64,000 nt of DNA from Rhipicephalus microplus (taxonomy: Eukaryota > Arthropoda > Arachnida > Ixodida > Ixodidae), in contig NC_134707.1 of NCBI RefSeq assembly GCF_043290135.1, positions 136,959,319 through 137,023,318 on the forward strand. Reading direction: 5' to 3'. The notes below the pieces were generated by a model that saw nothing but the letters and a program-made list of their open reading frames with translations, made no database searches and was not told the DNA's origin. This document shows positions 41,345 through 56,295 of this stretch, piece by piece (positions within the stretch are counted from its first letter, which is position 1; the number at the start of each line of letters is the position of its first letter). The position numbers were made by a program, and so were the translations under genes.

Positions 41345-44300
41345 CGCGTTTTTGAACAGGCACACGCGTACTCGTTTTTGAATGCGCACGCGTATACTCG
41401 TTTTGAATGCGCACGCGCATACTCGTTTTTGAACAGGCACTCGCGTACTCGTTTTTGAGTGCGCACGCGTATACTCGTTTTGAATGCGCACGCACATACT
41501 CGTTTTTGAATGCACACGCACATACTAGTTTCGGAATACGCTCGCGCATACTCGTTTTAGAATGCGCATGCGCATACTCGTTTTTGAATACGCAGGCTTG
41601 TACTCGTTTTTGAATGCGCACGCGCATACTCGTTTTTGAATAGGCACGTGCGTACTCGTTTTTGAATGCGCACGCGCATACTCGTTTTTGAATAGGCACG
41701 CGCGAACTCGTTATTGAATGCGCACGCGTATACTCGGTTTTGAATGCGCACGCGCATACTCGTTTTTGAATAGGCACGCGCGTACTCATTTTTGAATGCG
41801 CACGCGCATACTCGTTTTTGAATGCACACGCGCATACTCGTTTTGGAATAGGCACGCGCATACTCGTTTTTGAATGCGCACACGCATAGTCGTATTTGAA
41901 TGCACACGCGCATACTTGTTTTGGAATAGGCACGTGCATATTCGTTTTTGAATGCGCACGCGCACACGCGTTTTTGAACAGGCACACGCGTACTCGTTTT
42001 TGAATGCGTACGCGTATACTCGTTTCGGAATGCACACGCGCGTACTTGTTTTGGAATAGGCACGCGCATACTCGTTTTTGAATAGGCACGCGCGTACTCC
42101 TTTTTGAATGCGCACGCGCATATGCGTTTTTGAACATGCACACGCGTACTCGTTTTTGAATGCGTACGCGCATACTTGTTTTTGATTGCACACGCGTATA
42201 CTCGTTTTTGAATGCGCACGCACATGCTCGTTGCAAAATAGCCACGTGCATACCCGTTTAGGAATGCGCACGCACTTACTCGTTTTTGAAACTGCAAGTG
42301 CGTACTCGTTTTTTAATGCGCACGCACATACTCGTTTTGGAATTTGCACGAGCATACTTGTTTTTGAATGCGCATGCGCATACTCGTTTTGGAATAGGCA
42401 CGCGCATACTCGTTTTGGAATGCGCACGCGCATACTCGTTTTTGAACAGGCACACGCGTACTCGTTTTTGAATGCGCACGCGTATACTCGTTTTGAATGC
42501 GCACGCGCATACTCGTTTTTGAATACGCTCGCGCATACTCGTTTTGGAATGCGCACGCGCATACTCGTTTTTGAATGCGCACGCGCGTACTCGTTTTTGA
42601 ATGCGCAGGCGTACTCGTTTTTGAATGCGTACGCGCATACTTGTTTTTGAATGCACACGCGCATACTCGTTTTTGAAAGCGCACGCACATGCTCGTTTCG
42701 GAATAGGCACGTGCATACCCGTTTTCGAATGCGCACACGCATACTCGTATTTGAATGCACACGCGCATACTCGTTTTGGAATAGGCACGTGCGTACTCGT
42801 TTTTGAATGCGCACGCGCATACGCGTTTTTGAACAGGCACACGCGTACTCGTTTTTGAATGCGTACGCGTTTTCTCGTTTTGAATGCGCACGCGCATACT
42901 TGTTTTTGAATGCACACGCACATACTCGTTTCGAAATACGCACGCGCATACTCGTTTTGGAAAGCGCACGCGCATAGTTGTTTTTGAATGCGCACGCGCG
43001 TACTCGTTTTTGAATGCGCACATGCATACTCGTTTTGGAATAGGCACGTGCGTACTCGTTTTTGAATGCGCACGCGCATACTCGTTTTTGAATAGGCACG
43101 CGCGTACTCGTTTTTGATTGCGCACGCACATACTCGTTTTTGAATGCAAACGCGCGTACTCGTTTTGGAATAGGCACGCGCATACTCGTTTTTGATTACG
43201 CACGCGTATACTCGTTTTGAATGCGCACGCACATACTTGTTTTTGAATGCATACACACATACTCGTTTCGGAATACGCACGCGCATACTCGTTTTGGAAT
43301 GCGCACGAGCATACTCGTTTTGGAAAGCGCACGCGCATAGTCGTTTTTGAATGCGCACGCGCGTACTCGTTTTTGAATGCGCACGCGCATACTCGTTTTG
43401 GAATGCGCACGCACATACTCGTTTTTGAAACTGCAAGTGCGTACTCGTTTTTTATGCGCACGTGCATACTCGTTTTGGAACGCGCATGCGCATACTTTTT
43501 TTGAATAGGCACACGCATACTCGTTTTTGATTGCACACGTGTATACTCGTTTTTGAATGCGCACACGCATACTCCTATTTGAATGCACACGCGCATACTC
43601 GTTTTGGAATAGGCACGTGCATACTCGTTTTTGAATGCGCACGCGCATACGCGTTTTTGAACAGGCACACGCGTATCGTTTTTGAATGCGCACGCGTATA
43701 CTCGTTTTTGGATGCACACGCGCATACTCGTTTTGGAAGAGGCACGCGCATACTCGTTTTTGAATGCACACGCGCATACTCGTTTGGGAATAGGCACGCG
43801 CATACTCGTTTTTGAATGCGCACACGCATACTCGTATTTAAATGCACACGCGCATGCTCGTTTTGGAATAGCCACGTGCGTACTCGTTTTGGAATGCGCA
43901 CGCGCATACTCGTTTTTAAATAGGCACGCGCGTACTCGTTTTTGAATGCGCACGCGCATTTTTGTTTTTGAATGCACACGCGCGTACTCGTTTTGGAATG
44001 CACACACACATACTCGTTTCGGAATACGCACGCGCATACTCGTTTTGGAATGCGCACGTGCATACTCGTTTTGGAAAGCGCACGCGCATAGTCGTTTTTG
44101 AATGCGCACGCGCGTACTCGGTTTTGAATGCGCACGCGCATACTCGTTTTGGAATGCGCACGCACATACTCGTTTTTGAAACTGCAAGTGCGTACTCGTT
44201 TTTTATGCGCACGTGCATATTCGTTTTGGAATATGCACGAGCATACTTGTTTTTGAATGCGCACGCCCATACTCGTTTTGGAACGCGCATGCGCATACTT

Positions 44301-45518
44301 TTTTTTGAATAGGCACACGCATACTCGTTTTTGATTGCACACGTGTATACTCGTTTTTGAATGCGCACACGCATACTCCTATTTGAATGCACACGCGCAT
44401 ACTCGTTTTGGAATAGGCACGTGCATACTCGTTTTTGAATGCGCACGCGCATACGCGTTTTTTAACAGGCACACGCGTACTCGTTTTTGAATGCGCACGC
44501 GCATACTCGTTTTTGGATGCACACGCGCATACTCGTTTTGGAATAGGCACGCGCATACTCGTTTTTGAATGCACACGCGCATACTCGTTTGGGAATAGGC
44601 ACGCGCATACTCGTTTTTGAATGCGCACACGCATACTCGTATTTAAATGCACACGCGCATGCTCGTTTTGGAATAGCCACGTGCATACTCGTTTTTGAAT
44701 GCACACGCGCATACTCGTTTCGGAATACGCTCGCGCATACTCGTTTTAGAATACACACGCTTGTACTCGTTTTTGAATGCGCACGCACATACTCGTTTTT
44801 GAATGCACATGCGCATACTCGTTTTGGAATAAGCACGCGCATACTCGTTTTTGAACGCGCACACGCATACTCGTTTTTGAATGCACACGCGCATACTCGT
44901 TTTGGAATAGGCACGTGCGTACTCGTTTTTGAATGCGCACGCGCATACTCGTTTTTGAATAGGCGCGCGCGTACTCGTTTTTGAATGCGCACGCGCATAC
45001 TCGTTTTTGAATGCACACGCGCATACTCGTTTCAGAATAGGCACGCGCATACTCGTTTTTGAATGCGCACAGGCATACTCGTATTTGAATGCACACGCGC
45101 ATACTCGTTTTGGAATAGGCACGTGCATACTCGTTTTTGAATGCGCACGCGCATACGCGTTTTTGAACAGGCACACGCGTACTTGTTTTTGAATGCGCAC
45201 GCGCAGACTCGTTTTGAATGCGCACGCGCATACTCACTTTTGAATGCCCAGCGCACACTCGTTTCAGAATACGCACGCGCATACTCGTTTTGGAATGCGC
45301 ACGCGCATACTCGTTTTTGAATGCGCACGCGCGTACTCGTTTTTGAATGCGCACGCGCATACTCGTTTGGGAATATGCACGAGCATACTTGTTTTTGAAT
45401 GCGCACGCGCATACTCGTTTTGGAATAGGCACGCGCGTACTCGTTTTTGAATGCGCACGTGCATACTCGTTTTGGAATAGCCACGTGCATACTCGTTTTT
45501 GAATGCGCACGCGCACAC
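41345..45518. repeat. 4.2 kb higher-order repeat F, copy 2
   Basis: The whole stretch matches the adjacent copy 45519-49750 at 4173 bp, becoming 4174 bp after a one-base deletion near 43675 (GCGTATCGTTTTTG here, GCGTACTCGTTTTTG near 47848 after compensation). Length oddities such as TTTTGGAAGAGGC near 43733 and CATACTCCTATTTG are shared. It contains block E copy 3 and the start of block K. Confidence 0.88.
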
Positions 45519-48500
45519 CCGTTTTTGAACAGGCACACGCGTACTCGTTTTTGAATGCGCACGCGTATACTCGTTTTGAATGCGCACGCGCATACTCGTT
45601 TTTGAACAGGCACTCGCGTACTCGTTTTTGAGTGCGCACGCGTATACTCGTTTTGAATGCGCATGCACATACTCGTTTTTGAATGCACACGCACATACTA
45701 GTTTCGGAATACGCTCGCGCATACTCGTTTTAGAATGCGCATGCGCATACTCGTTTTTGAATACGCAGGCTTGTACTCGTTTTTGAATGCGCACGCGCAT
45801 ACTCGTTTTTGAATTGGCACGTGCGTACTCGTTTTTGAATGCGCACGCGCATACTCGTTTTTGAATAGGCACGCGCGAACTCGTTATTGAATGCGCACGC
45901 GTATACTCGGTTTCGAATGCGCACGCGCATACTCGTTTTTGAATAGGCACGCGCGTACTCATTTTTGAATGCGCACGCGCATACTCGTTTTTGAATGCAC
46001 ACGCGCATACTCGTTTTGGAATAGGCACGCGCATACTCGTTTTTGAATGCGCACACGCATAGTCGTATTTGAATGCACACGCGCATACTTGTTTTGGAAT
46101 AGGCACGTGCATACTCGTTTTTGAATGCGCACGCGCACACGCGTTTTTGAACAGGCACACGCGTACTCGTTTTTGAATGCGTACGCGTATACTCGTTTCG
46201 GAATGCACACGCGCGTACTTGTTTTGGAATAGGCACGCGCATACTCGTTTTTGAATAGGCACGCGCGTACTCCTTTTTGAATGCGCACGCGCATATGCGT
46301 TTTTGAACATGCACACGCGTACTCGTTTTTGAATGCGTACGCGCATACTTGTTTTTGAATGCACACGCGTATACTCGTTTTTGAATGCGCACGCACATGC
46401 TCGTTGCAAAATAGCCACGTGCATACCCGTTTAGGAATGCGCACGCACTTACTCGTTTTTGAAACTGCAAGTGCGTACTCGTTTTTTAATGCGCACGCAC
46501 ATACTCGTTTTGGAATTTGCACGAGCATACTTGTTTTTGAATGCGCATGCGCATACTCGTTTTGGAATAGGCACGCGCATACTCGTTTTGGAATGCGCAC
46601 GCGCATACTCGTTTTTGAACAGGCACACGCGTACTCGTTTTTGAATGCGCACGCGTATACTCGTTTTGAATGCGCACGCGCATACTCGTTTTTGAATACG
46701 CTCGCGCATACTCGTTTTGGAATGCGCACGCGCATACTCGTTTTTGAATGCGCACGCGCGTACTCGTTTTTGAATGCGCAGGCGTACTCGTTTTTGAATG
46801 CGTACGCGCATACTTGTTTTTGAATGCACACGCGCATACTCGTTTTTGAAAGCGCACGCACATGCTCGTTTCGGAATAGGCACGTGCATACCCGTTTTCG
46901 ATTGCGCACACGCATACTCGTATTTGAATGCACACGCGCATACTCGTTTTGGAATAGGCACGTGCGTACTCGTTTTTGAATGCGCACGCGCATACGCGTT
47001 TTTGAACAGGCACACGCGTACTCGTTTTTGAATGCGTACGCGTTTTCTCGTTTTGAATGCGCACGCGCATACTTGTTTTTGAATGCACACGCACATACTC
47101 GTTTCGAAATACGCACGCGCATACTCGTTTTGGAAAGCGCACGCGCATAGTTGTTTTTGAATGCGCACGCGCGTACTCGTTTTTGAATGCGCACATGCAT
47201 ACTCGTTTTGGAATAGGCACGTGCGTACTCGTTTTTGAATGCGCACGCGCATACTCGTTTTTGAATAGGCACGCGCGTACTTGTTTTTTATTGCGCACGC
47301 ACATACTCGTTTTTGAATGCAAACGCGCGTACTCGTTTTGGAATAGGCACGCGCATACTCGTTTTTGATTACGCACGCGTATACTCGTTTTGAATGCGCA
47401 CGCACATACTTGTTTTTGAATGCATACACACATACTCGTTTCGGAATACGCACGCGCATACTCGTTTTGGAATGCGCACGAGCATACTCGTTTTGGAAAG
47501 CGCACGCGCATAGTCGTTTTTGAATGCGCACGCGCGTACTCGTTTTTGAATGCGCACGCGCATACTCGTTTTGGAATGCGCACGCACATACTCGTTTTTG
47601 AAACTGCAAGTGCGTACTCGTTTTTTATGCGCACGTGCATACTCGTTTTGGAACGCGCATGCGCATACTTTTTTTGAATAGGCACACGCATACTCGTTTT
47701 TGATTGCACACGTGTATACTCGTTTTTGAATGCGCACACGCATACTCCTATTTGAATGCACACGCGCATACTCGTTTTGGAATAGGCACGTGCATACTCG
47801 TTTTTGAATGCGCACGCGCATACGCGTTTTTGAACAGGCACACGCGTACTCGTTTTTGAATGCGCACGCGCATACTCGTTTTTGGATGCACACGCGCATA
47901 CTCGTTTTGGAAGAGGCACGCGCATACTCGTTTTTGAATGCACACGCGCATACTCGTTTGGGAATAGGCACGCGCATACTCGTTTTTGAATGCGCACACG
48001 CATACTCGTATTTAAATGCACACGCGCATGCTCGTTTTGGAATAGCCACGTGCGTACTCGTTTTGGAATGCGCACGCGCATACTCGTTTTTAAATAGGCA
48101 CGCGCGTACTCGTTTTTGAATGCGCACGCGCATTTTTGTTTTTGAATGCACACGCGCGTACTCGTTTTGGAATGCACACACACATACTCGTTTCGGAATA
48201 CGCACGCGCATACTCGTTTTGGAATGCGCACGTGCATACTCGTTTTGGAAAGCGCACGCGCATAGTCGTTTTTGAATGCGCACGCGCGTACTCGTTTTTG
48301 AATGCGCACGCGCATACTCGTTTTGGAATGCGCACGCACATACTCGTTTTTGAAACTGCAAGTGCGTACTCGTTTTTTATGCGCACGTGCATATTCGTTT
48401 TGGAATATGCACGAGCATACTTGTTTTTGAATGCGCACGCCCATACTCGTTTTGGAACGCGCATGCGCATACTTTTTTTTGAATAGGCACACGCATACTC

Positions 48501-49750
48501 GTTTTTGATTGCACACGTGTATACTCGTTTTTGAATGCGCACACGCATACTCCTATTTGAATGCACACGCGCATACTCGTTTTGGAATAGGCACGTGCAT
48601 ACTCGTTTTTGAATGCGCACGCGCATACGCGTTTTTTAACAGGCACACGCGTACTCGTTTTTGAATGCGCACGCGCATACTCGTTTTTGGATGCACACGC
48701 GCATACTGGTTTTGGAATAGGCACGCGCATACTCGTTTTTGAATGCACACGCGCATACTCGTTTGGGAATAGGCACGCGCATACTCGTTTTTGAATGCGC
48801 ACACGCATACTCGTATTTAAATGCACACGCGCATGCTCGTTTTGGAATAGCCACGTGCATACTCGTTTTTGAATGCACATGCGCATACTCGTTTCGGAAT
48901 ACGCTCGCGCATACTCGTTTTAGAATACACACGCTTGTACTCGTTTTTGAATGCGCACGCGCATACTCGTTTTTGAATGCACATGCGCATACTCGTTTTG
49001 GAATAAGCACGCGCATACTCGTTTTTGAACGCGCACACGCATACTCGTTTTTGAATGCACACGCGCATACTCGTTTTGGAATAGGCACGTGCGTACTCGT
49101 TTTTGAATGCGCACGCGCATACTCGTTTTTGAATAGGCGCGCGCGTACTCGTTTTTGAATGCGCACGCGCATACTCGTTTTTGAATGCACACGCGCATAC
49201 TCGTTTCAGAATAGGCACGCGCATACTCGTTTTTGAATGCGCACAGGCATACTCGTATTTGAATGCACACGCGCATACTCGTTTTGGAATAGGCACGTGC
49301 ATACTCGTTTTTGAATGCGCACGCGCATACGCGTTTTTGAACAGGCACACGCGTACTTGTTTTTGAATGCGCACGCGCAGACTCGTTTTGAATGCGCACG
49401 CGCATACTCACTTTTGAATGCCCAGCGCACACTCGTTTCAGAATACGCACGCGCATACTCGTTTTGGAATGCGCACGCGCATACTCGTTTTTGAATGCGC
49501 ACGCGCGTACTCGTTTTTGAATGCGCACGCGCATACTCGTTTGGGAATATGCACGAGCATACTTGTTTTTGAATGCGCACGCGCATACTCGTTTTGGAAT
49601 AGGCACGCGCGTACTCGTTTTTGAATGCGCACGTGCATACTCGTTTTGGAATAGGCACGTGCATACTCGTTTTTGAATGCGCACGCGCACACCCGTTTTT
49701 GAACAGGCACACGCGTACTCGTTTTTGAATGCACACGCGTATACTCGTTT
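45519..49750. repeat. 4.2 kb higher-order repeat F, copy 3
   Basis: Adjacent tandem copy of 41345-45518 with only scattered single-base differences. It contains block E copy 4. Its right end overlaps the start of the 8.35-kb repeat G. Confidence 0.87.
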
Positions 49751-52700
49751 TGAATACGCACGCGCATACTCGTTTTTGAATGCACACGTGCATACTCGTT
49801 TCGGAATACGCTCGCGCATACTCGTTTTTGATTGCGCACGCGCATACTCGTTTGGGAATATGCACGAGCATACTTGTTTTTGAATGCGCACGCGCATACT
49901 CGTTTTGGAATAGGCACGCGCGTACTCGTTTTTGAATGCGCACGTGCATACTCGTTTTGGAATAGGCACGTGCATACTCGTTTTTGAATGCGCACGCGCA
50001 CACTCGTTTTTGAACAGGCACACGCGTACTCGTTTTTGAATGCGCACGCGTATACTCGTTTTGAATACGCACGCGCATACTCGTTTTTGAATGCACACGT
50101 GCATACTCGTTTCGGAATACGCTCGCGCATACTCGTTTTGGAATGCGCACGCGCATACTCGTTTTTGAATGCGCACGCGCGTACTCGTTTTTGAATGCGC
50201 ACGCGTACTCGTTTTTCAATGCGTACGCGCATATTTGTTTTCGAATCCGCACGCGCATACTCGTTTTTGAATGCGCACGCACATGCTCGTTTCGGAATAG
50301 GCACGTGCATACCCGTTTTGGAATGCGCACACGCATACTCGTATTTGAATGCACACGCGCATACTCGTTTTGGAATAGGCACGTGCGTACTCGTTTTTGA
50401 ATGCGCACGCGCATACGCGTTTTTGAACAGGCACACGCGTACTTGTTTTTGAATGCGCACGCGCATACTCGCTTTTGAATGCACACGCACACACTCGTTT
50501 CGCAATACGCACGCGCATACTCGTTTTGGAATGCACACGCGCATACTCGTTTTTGAATGCGCACGCGCGTACTCGTTTTTGAATGCGCACGCGCATACTC
50601 GTATTTGAATGCACACGCGCATACTCGTTTTGGAATAGGCACGTGCGTAATTGTTTTTGAATGCGCACGCGCATACGCGTTTTTTAACAGGCACACGCGT
50701 ACTCGTTTTTGAATGCGTACGCGTATACTCGTTTTGAATGCACACGCGCATACTCGTTTTTGAATGCGCACGCACATGCTCGTTTTGGAATAGGCACGTG
50801 CATACCCGTTTTGGAATGCGCCCGCACATACTCGTTTTTGAAACAGCAAGTGAGTACTCGTTTTTTAATGCACACGCGCATTCTCGTTTTGGAATGGGCA
50901 CCCACATACTCGTTTTTGAATGCACACGCGCATACTCATTTTTGAATGCGCGCACGCATACTCCTTTTTGAATGCACACGCACATACTCATTTCGGAATA
51001 GGCACGTGCATAGCCGTTTTGGAATGCGCACGCACATACTCGTTTTTGAAACTGCAAGTGCGTACTCGTTTTTTAATGCACACGCGCTTACTCGTTTTGG
51101 ACTATGCACGAGCATACTTGTTTTTGAATGCGTACGCGCATAATCGTTTTTGAATAGGCACACGCATATTCGTTTTTGATTGCACACGTGCATACTCGTT
51201 TTTGAATGCGCACGCGCATACGAGTTTTTTAACAGGCCCACGCGTACTCGTTTTTGAATGCGCACGCGTATAATCGTTTTGAATGTGCACGCGCATACTC
51301 GTTTTTGAACAGGCACACGCGTACTCGTTTTTGAATGCGCACGCGTATACTCGTTTTGAATGCGCACGCGCATACTCGTTTTTGAATGCACACGCGCATA
51401 CTCGTTTCGGAATACGCTCACGCATACTCGTTTTAGAATGCGCATGCGCATACTCGTTTTTGAATACGCTCGTTTGTACTCGTTTTTGAATTCGCACGCG
51501 CATACTCGTTTTTGAATGCACATGCGCATACTCGTTTTGGAACGCGCATGCGCATACTTTTTTTTGAATAGGCACACGCATACTCGTTTTTGATTGCACA
51601 CGTGTATACTCGTTTTTGAATGCGCACACGCATACTCCTATTTGAATGCACACGCGCATACTCGTTTTGGAATAGGCACGTGCATACTCGTTTTTGAATG
51701 CGCACGCGCATACGCGTTTTTGAACAGGCACACGCGTACTCGTTTTTGAATGCGCACGCGCATATTCGTTTTTGGATGCACACGCGCATACTCGTTTTGG
51801 AATAGGCACGCGCATACTCGTTTTTGAATGCACACGCGCATACTCGTTTGGGAATAGGCACGCGCATACTCGTTTTTGAATGCGCACACGCATACTCGTA
51901 TTTAAATGCACACGCGCATGCTCGTTTTGGAATAGCCACGTGCATACTCGTTTTTGAATGCACACGCGCATACTCGTTTCGGAATACAATCGCGCGTACT
52001 CGTTTTAGAATACACACGCTTGTACTCGTTTTTGAATGCGCACGCGCATACGCGTTTTTGAACAGGCACACGCGTACTTGTTTTTGAATGCGCACGCGCA
52101 GACTCGTTTTGAATGCGCACGCGCATACTCACTTTTGAATGCCCAGCACACACTCGTTTCAGAATACCCACGCGAATACTCGTTTTGGAATGCGCACGCG
52201 CATACTCGTTTTTGAATGCGCACGCGCGTACTCGTTTTTGAATGCGCACGCGCATACTCGTTTTGGAATATGCACGAGCATACTTGTTTTTGAATGCGCA
52301 CGCGCATACTCGTTTTGGAATAGGCACGCGCGTACTCGTTTTTGAATGCGCACGTGCATACTCGTTTTGGAATAGGCACGTGCATACTCGTTTTGAATGC
52401 GCACGCGCACACTCGTTTTTGAACAGGCACACGCGTACTCGTTTTTGAATGCGCACGCGTATACTCGTTTTGAATGCGCACGCGCATACTCGTTTTTGAA
52501 TGCACACGTGCTTACTCGTTTCGGAATATGCTCGCGCATACTCGTTTTGGAATGCGCACGCGCATACTCGTTTTTGAATGCACACGCGCGTACTCGTTTT
52601 TGAATGCGCACGCGTACTCGTTTTTCAATGCGTACGCGCATACTTCTTTTTGAATGCGCACGCGCATACTCGTTTTTGAATGCGCACGCACATGCTCGTT

Positions 52701-55700
52701 TCGGAATAGGAACGTGCATACCCGTTTTGGAATGCGCACACGCATACTCGTATTTGAATGCACACGCGCATACTCGTTTTGGAATAGACACGTGCGTACT
52801 CGTTTTTGAATGCGCACGCGCATACGCGTTTTTGAACAGGCACACGCGTACTTGTGTTTGAATGCGTACGCGTTTACTCGTTTTGAATGAACACGCGCAT
52901 ACTTGTTTTTGAATGCACACGCACATACTCGTTTCGGAATACGCACGCGCATACTCGTTTTGTAATGCGCACGCGCATAGTCGTTTTTGAATGCGCACGC
53001 GCACACTCGTATTTGAATGCACACGCGCGTACTCGTTATTTAATGCGCACGCGCACACTCGTATATGAATGCACACGCGCATACTCGTTTTGGAATAGGC
53101 ACGTGCATAATTGTTTTTGAATGCGCACGCGCATACGCGTTTTTTAACAGGCACACGCGTACTCGTTTTTGAATGCGTACGCGTATACTCGTTTTGAATG
53201 CACACGCGCATACTCGTTTTTGAATGCGCACGCACATGCTCGTTTTGGAATAGGCACGTGCATACCCGTTTTGGAATGCGCCCGCACATACTCGTTTTTG
53301 AAACTGCAAGTGCGTACTCGTTTTTTAATGCACACGCGCATTCTCGTTTTGGAATGGGCACCCACATACTCGTTTTTGAATGCACACGCGCATACTCGTT
53401 TTTGAATGCGCACACGCATACTCGTTTTTGAATGCACACGCACATACTCATTTCGGAATAGGCACGTGCATAGCCGTTCTGGAATGCGCACGCGCATACT
53501 CGTTTTTGAATGCGCACACGCATACTCGTATTTAAATGCACACGCGCATGCTCGTTTTGGAATAGCCACGTGCGTACTCGTTTTGGAATGCGCACGCGCA
53601 TACTCGTTTTTAAATAGGCACGCGCGTACTCGTTTTTGAATGCGCACGCGCATTTTTGTTTTTGAATGCACACGCGCGTACTCGTTTTGGAATGCACACA
53701 CACATACTCGTTTCGGAATACGCACGCGCATACTCGTTTTGGAATGCGCACGTGCATACTCGTTTTGGAAAGCGCACGCGCATAGTCGTTTTTGAATGCG
53801 CACGCGCGTACTCGTTTTTGAATGCGCACGCGCATACTCGTTTTGGAATGCGCACGCACATACTCGTTTTTGAAACTGCAAGTGCGTACTCGTTTTTTAA
53901 TGCACACGCGCATTCTCGTTTTGGAATGGGCACCCACATACTCGTTTTTGAATGCACACGCGCATACTCGTTTTTGAATGCGCACACGCATACTCGTTTT
54001 TGAATGCACACGCACATACTAATTTCGGAATAGGAACGTGCATAGCCGTTCTGGAATGCGCACGCGCATACTCGTTTTTGAATGCGCACACGCATACTCG
54101 TATTTAAATGCACACGCGCATGCTCGTTTTGGAATAGCCACGTGCGTACTCGTTTTGGAATGCGCACGCGCATACTCGTTTTTAAATAGGCACGCGCGTA
54201 CTCGTTTTTGAATGCGCACGCGCATTTTTGTTTTTGAATGCACACGCGCGTACTCGTTTTGGAATGCACACACACATACTCGTTTCGGAATACGCACGCG
54301 CATACTCGTTTTGGAATTCGCACGCGCATACTCGTTTTTGAATGCACATGCGCATACTCGTTTTGGAACGCGCATGCGCATACTTTTTTTTGAATAGGCA
54401 CACGCATACTCGTTTTTGATTGCACACGTGTATACTCGTTTTTGAATGCGCACACGCATACTCCTATTTGAATGCACACGCGCATACTCGTTTTGGAATA
54501 GGCACGTGCATACTCGTTTTTGAATGCGCACGCGCATACGCGTTTTTGAACAGGCACACGCGTACTCGTTTTTGAATGCGCACGCGCATATTCGTTTTTG
54601 GATGCACACGCGCATACTCGTTTTGGAATAGGCACGCGCATACTCGTTTTTGAATGCACACGCGCATACTCGTTTGGGAATAGGCACGCGCATACTCGTT
54701 TTTGAATGCGCACACGCATACTCGTATTTAAATGCACACGCGCATGCTCGTTTTGGAATAGCCACGTGCATACTCGTTTTTGAATGCACACGCGCATACT
54801 CGTTTCGGAATACAATCGCGCATACTCGTTTTAGACTACACACGCTTGTACTCGTTTTTGAATGCGCACGCGCATACGCGTTTTTGAACAGGCACACGCG
54901 TACTTGTTTTTGAATGCGCACGCGCAGACTCGTTATGAATGCGCACGCGCATACTCAATTTTGAATGCCCAGCACACACTCGTTTCAGAATACCCACGCG
55001 CATACTCGTTTTGGAATGCGCACGCGCATACTCGTTTTTGAATGCGCACGCGCGTACTCGTTTTTGAATGCGCACGCGCATACTCGTTTTGGAATATGCA
55101 CGAGCATACTTGTTTTTGAATGCGCACGCGCATACTCGTTTTGGAATAGGCACGCGCGTACTCGTTTTTGAATGCGCACGTGCATACTCGTTTTGGAATA
55201 GGCACGTGCATACTCGTTTTGAATGCGCACGCGCACACTCGTTTTTGAACAGGCACACGCGTACTCGTTTTTGAATGCGCACGCGTATACTCGTTTTGAA
55301 TGCGCACGCGCATACTCGTTTTTGAATGCACACGTGCTTACTCGTTTCGGAATATGCTCGCGCATACTCGTTTTGGAATGCGCACGCGCATACTCGTTTT
55401 TGAATGCACACGCGCGTACTCGTTTTTGAATGCGCACGCGTACTCGTTTTTCAATGCGTACGCGCATACTTCTTTTTGAATGCGCACGCGCATACTCGTT
55501 TTTGAATGCGCACGCACATGCTCGTTTCGGAATAGGAACGTGCATACCCGTTTTGGAATGCGCACACGCATACTCGTATTTGAATGCACACGCGCATACT
55601 CGTTTTGGAATAGACACGTGCGTACTCGTTTTTGAATGCGCACGCGCATACGCGTTTTTGAACAGGCACACGCGTACTTGTGTTTGAATGCGTACGCGTT

Positions 55701-56295
55701 TACTCGTTTTGAATGAACACGCGCATACTTGTTTTTGAATGCACACGCACATACTCGTTTCGGAATACTCACGCGCATACTCGTTTTGTAATGCGCACGC
55801 GCATAGTCGTTTTTGAATGCGCACGCGCACACTCGTATTTGAATGCACACGCGCGTACTCGTTATTTAATGCGCACGCACACACTCGTATTTGAATGCAC
55901 ACGCGCATACTCGTTTTGGAATAGGCACGTGCATAATTGTTTTTGAATGCGCACGCGCATACGCGTTTTTTAACAGGCACACGCGTACTCGTTTTTGAAT
56001 GCGTACGCGTATACTCGTTTTGAATGCACACGCGCATACTCGTTTTTGAATGCGCACGCACATGCTCGTTTTGGAATAGGCACGTGCATACCCGTTTTGG
56101 AATGCGCCCGCACATACTCGTTTTTGAAACTGCAAGTGCGTACTCGTTTTTTAATGCACACGTGCATTCTCGTTTTGGAATGGGCACCCACATACTCGTT
56201 TTTGAATGCACACGCGCATACTCGTTTTTGAATGCGCACACGCATACTCGTTTTTGAATGCACACGCACATACTCATTTCGGAATAGGCACGTGC
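47950..56295. repeat. 8.35-kb higher-order repeat G, copy 1
   Basis: The largest period I can see. The order of units recurs from 56296 at 8346 bp, then 8320 bp (exactly 320 units) after one unit is lost near 57235, then about 8605 bp from 50709/59314 because about 285 bp present at 58785-59070 is missing here. It contains the 2826-bp tandem duplication at 51489-56724 and an internal 311-bp duplication (49677 and 49988). Confidence 0.82.
51489..54314. repeat. 2826-bp higher-order repeat H, copy 1
   Basis: Constant 2826-bp offset to the adjacent copy from 51489 to about 53898, with shared landmarks GGAATACAATCGCGC near 51979, TGCCCAGCACACACTCG near 52139 and TCGTTTTGTAATGCGC near 52959. The stretch is also found at 60094 onward (offset 8605). 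Confidence 0.86.
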
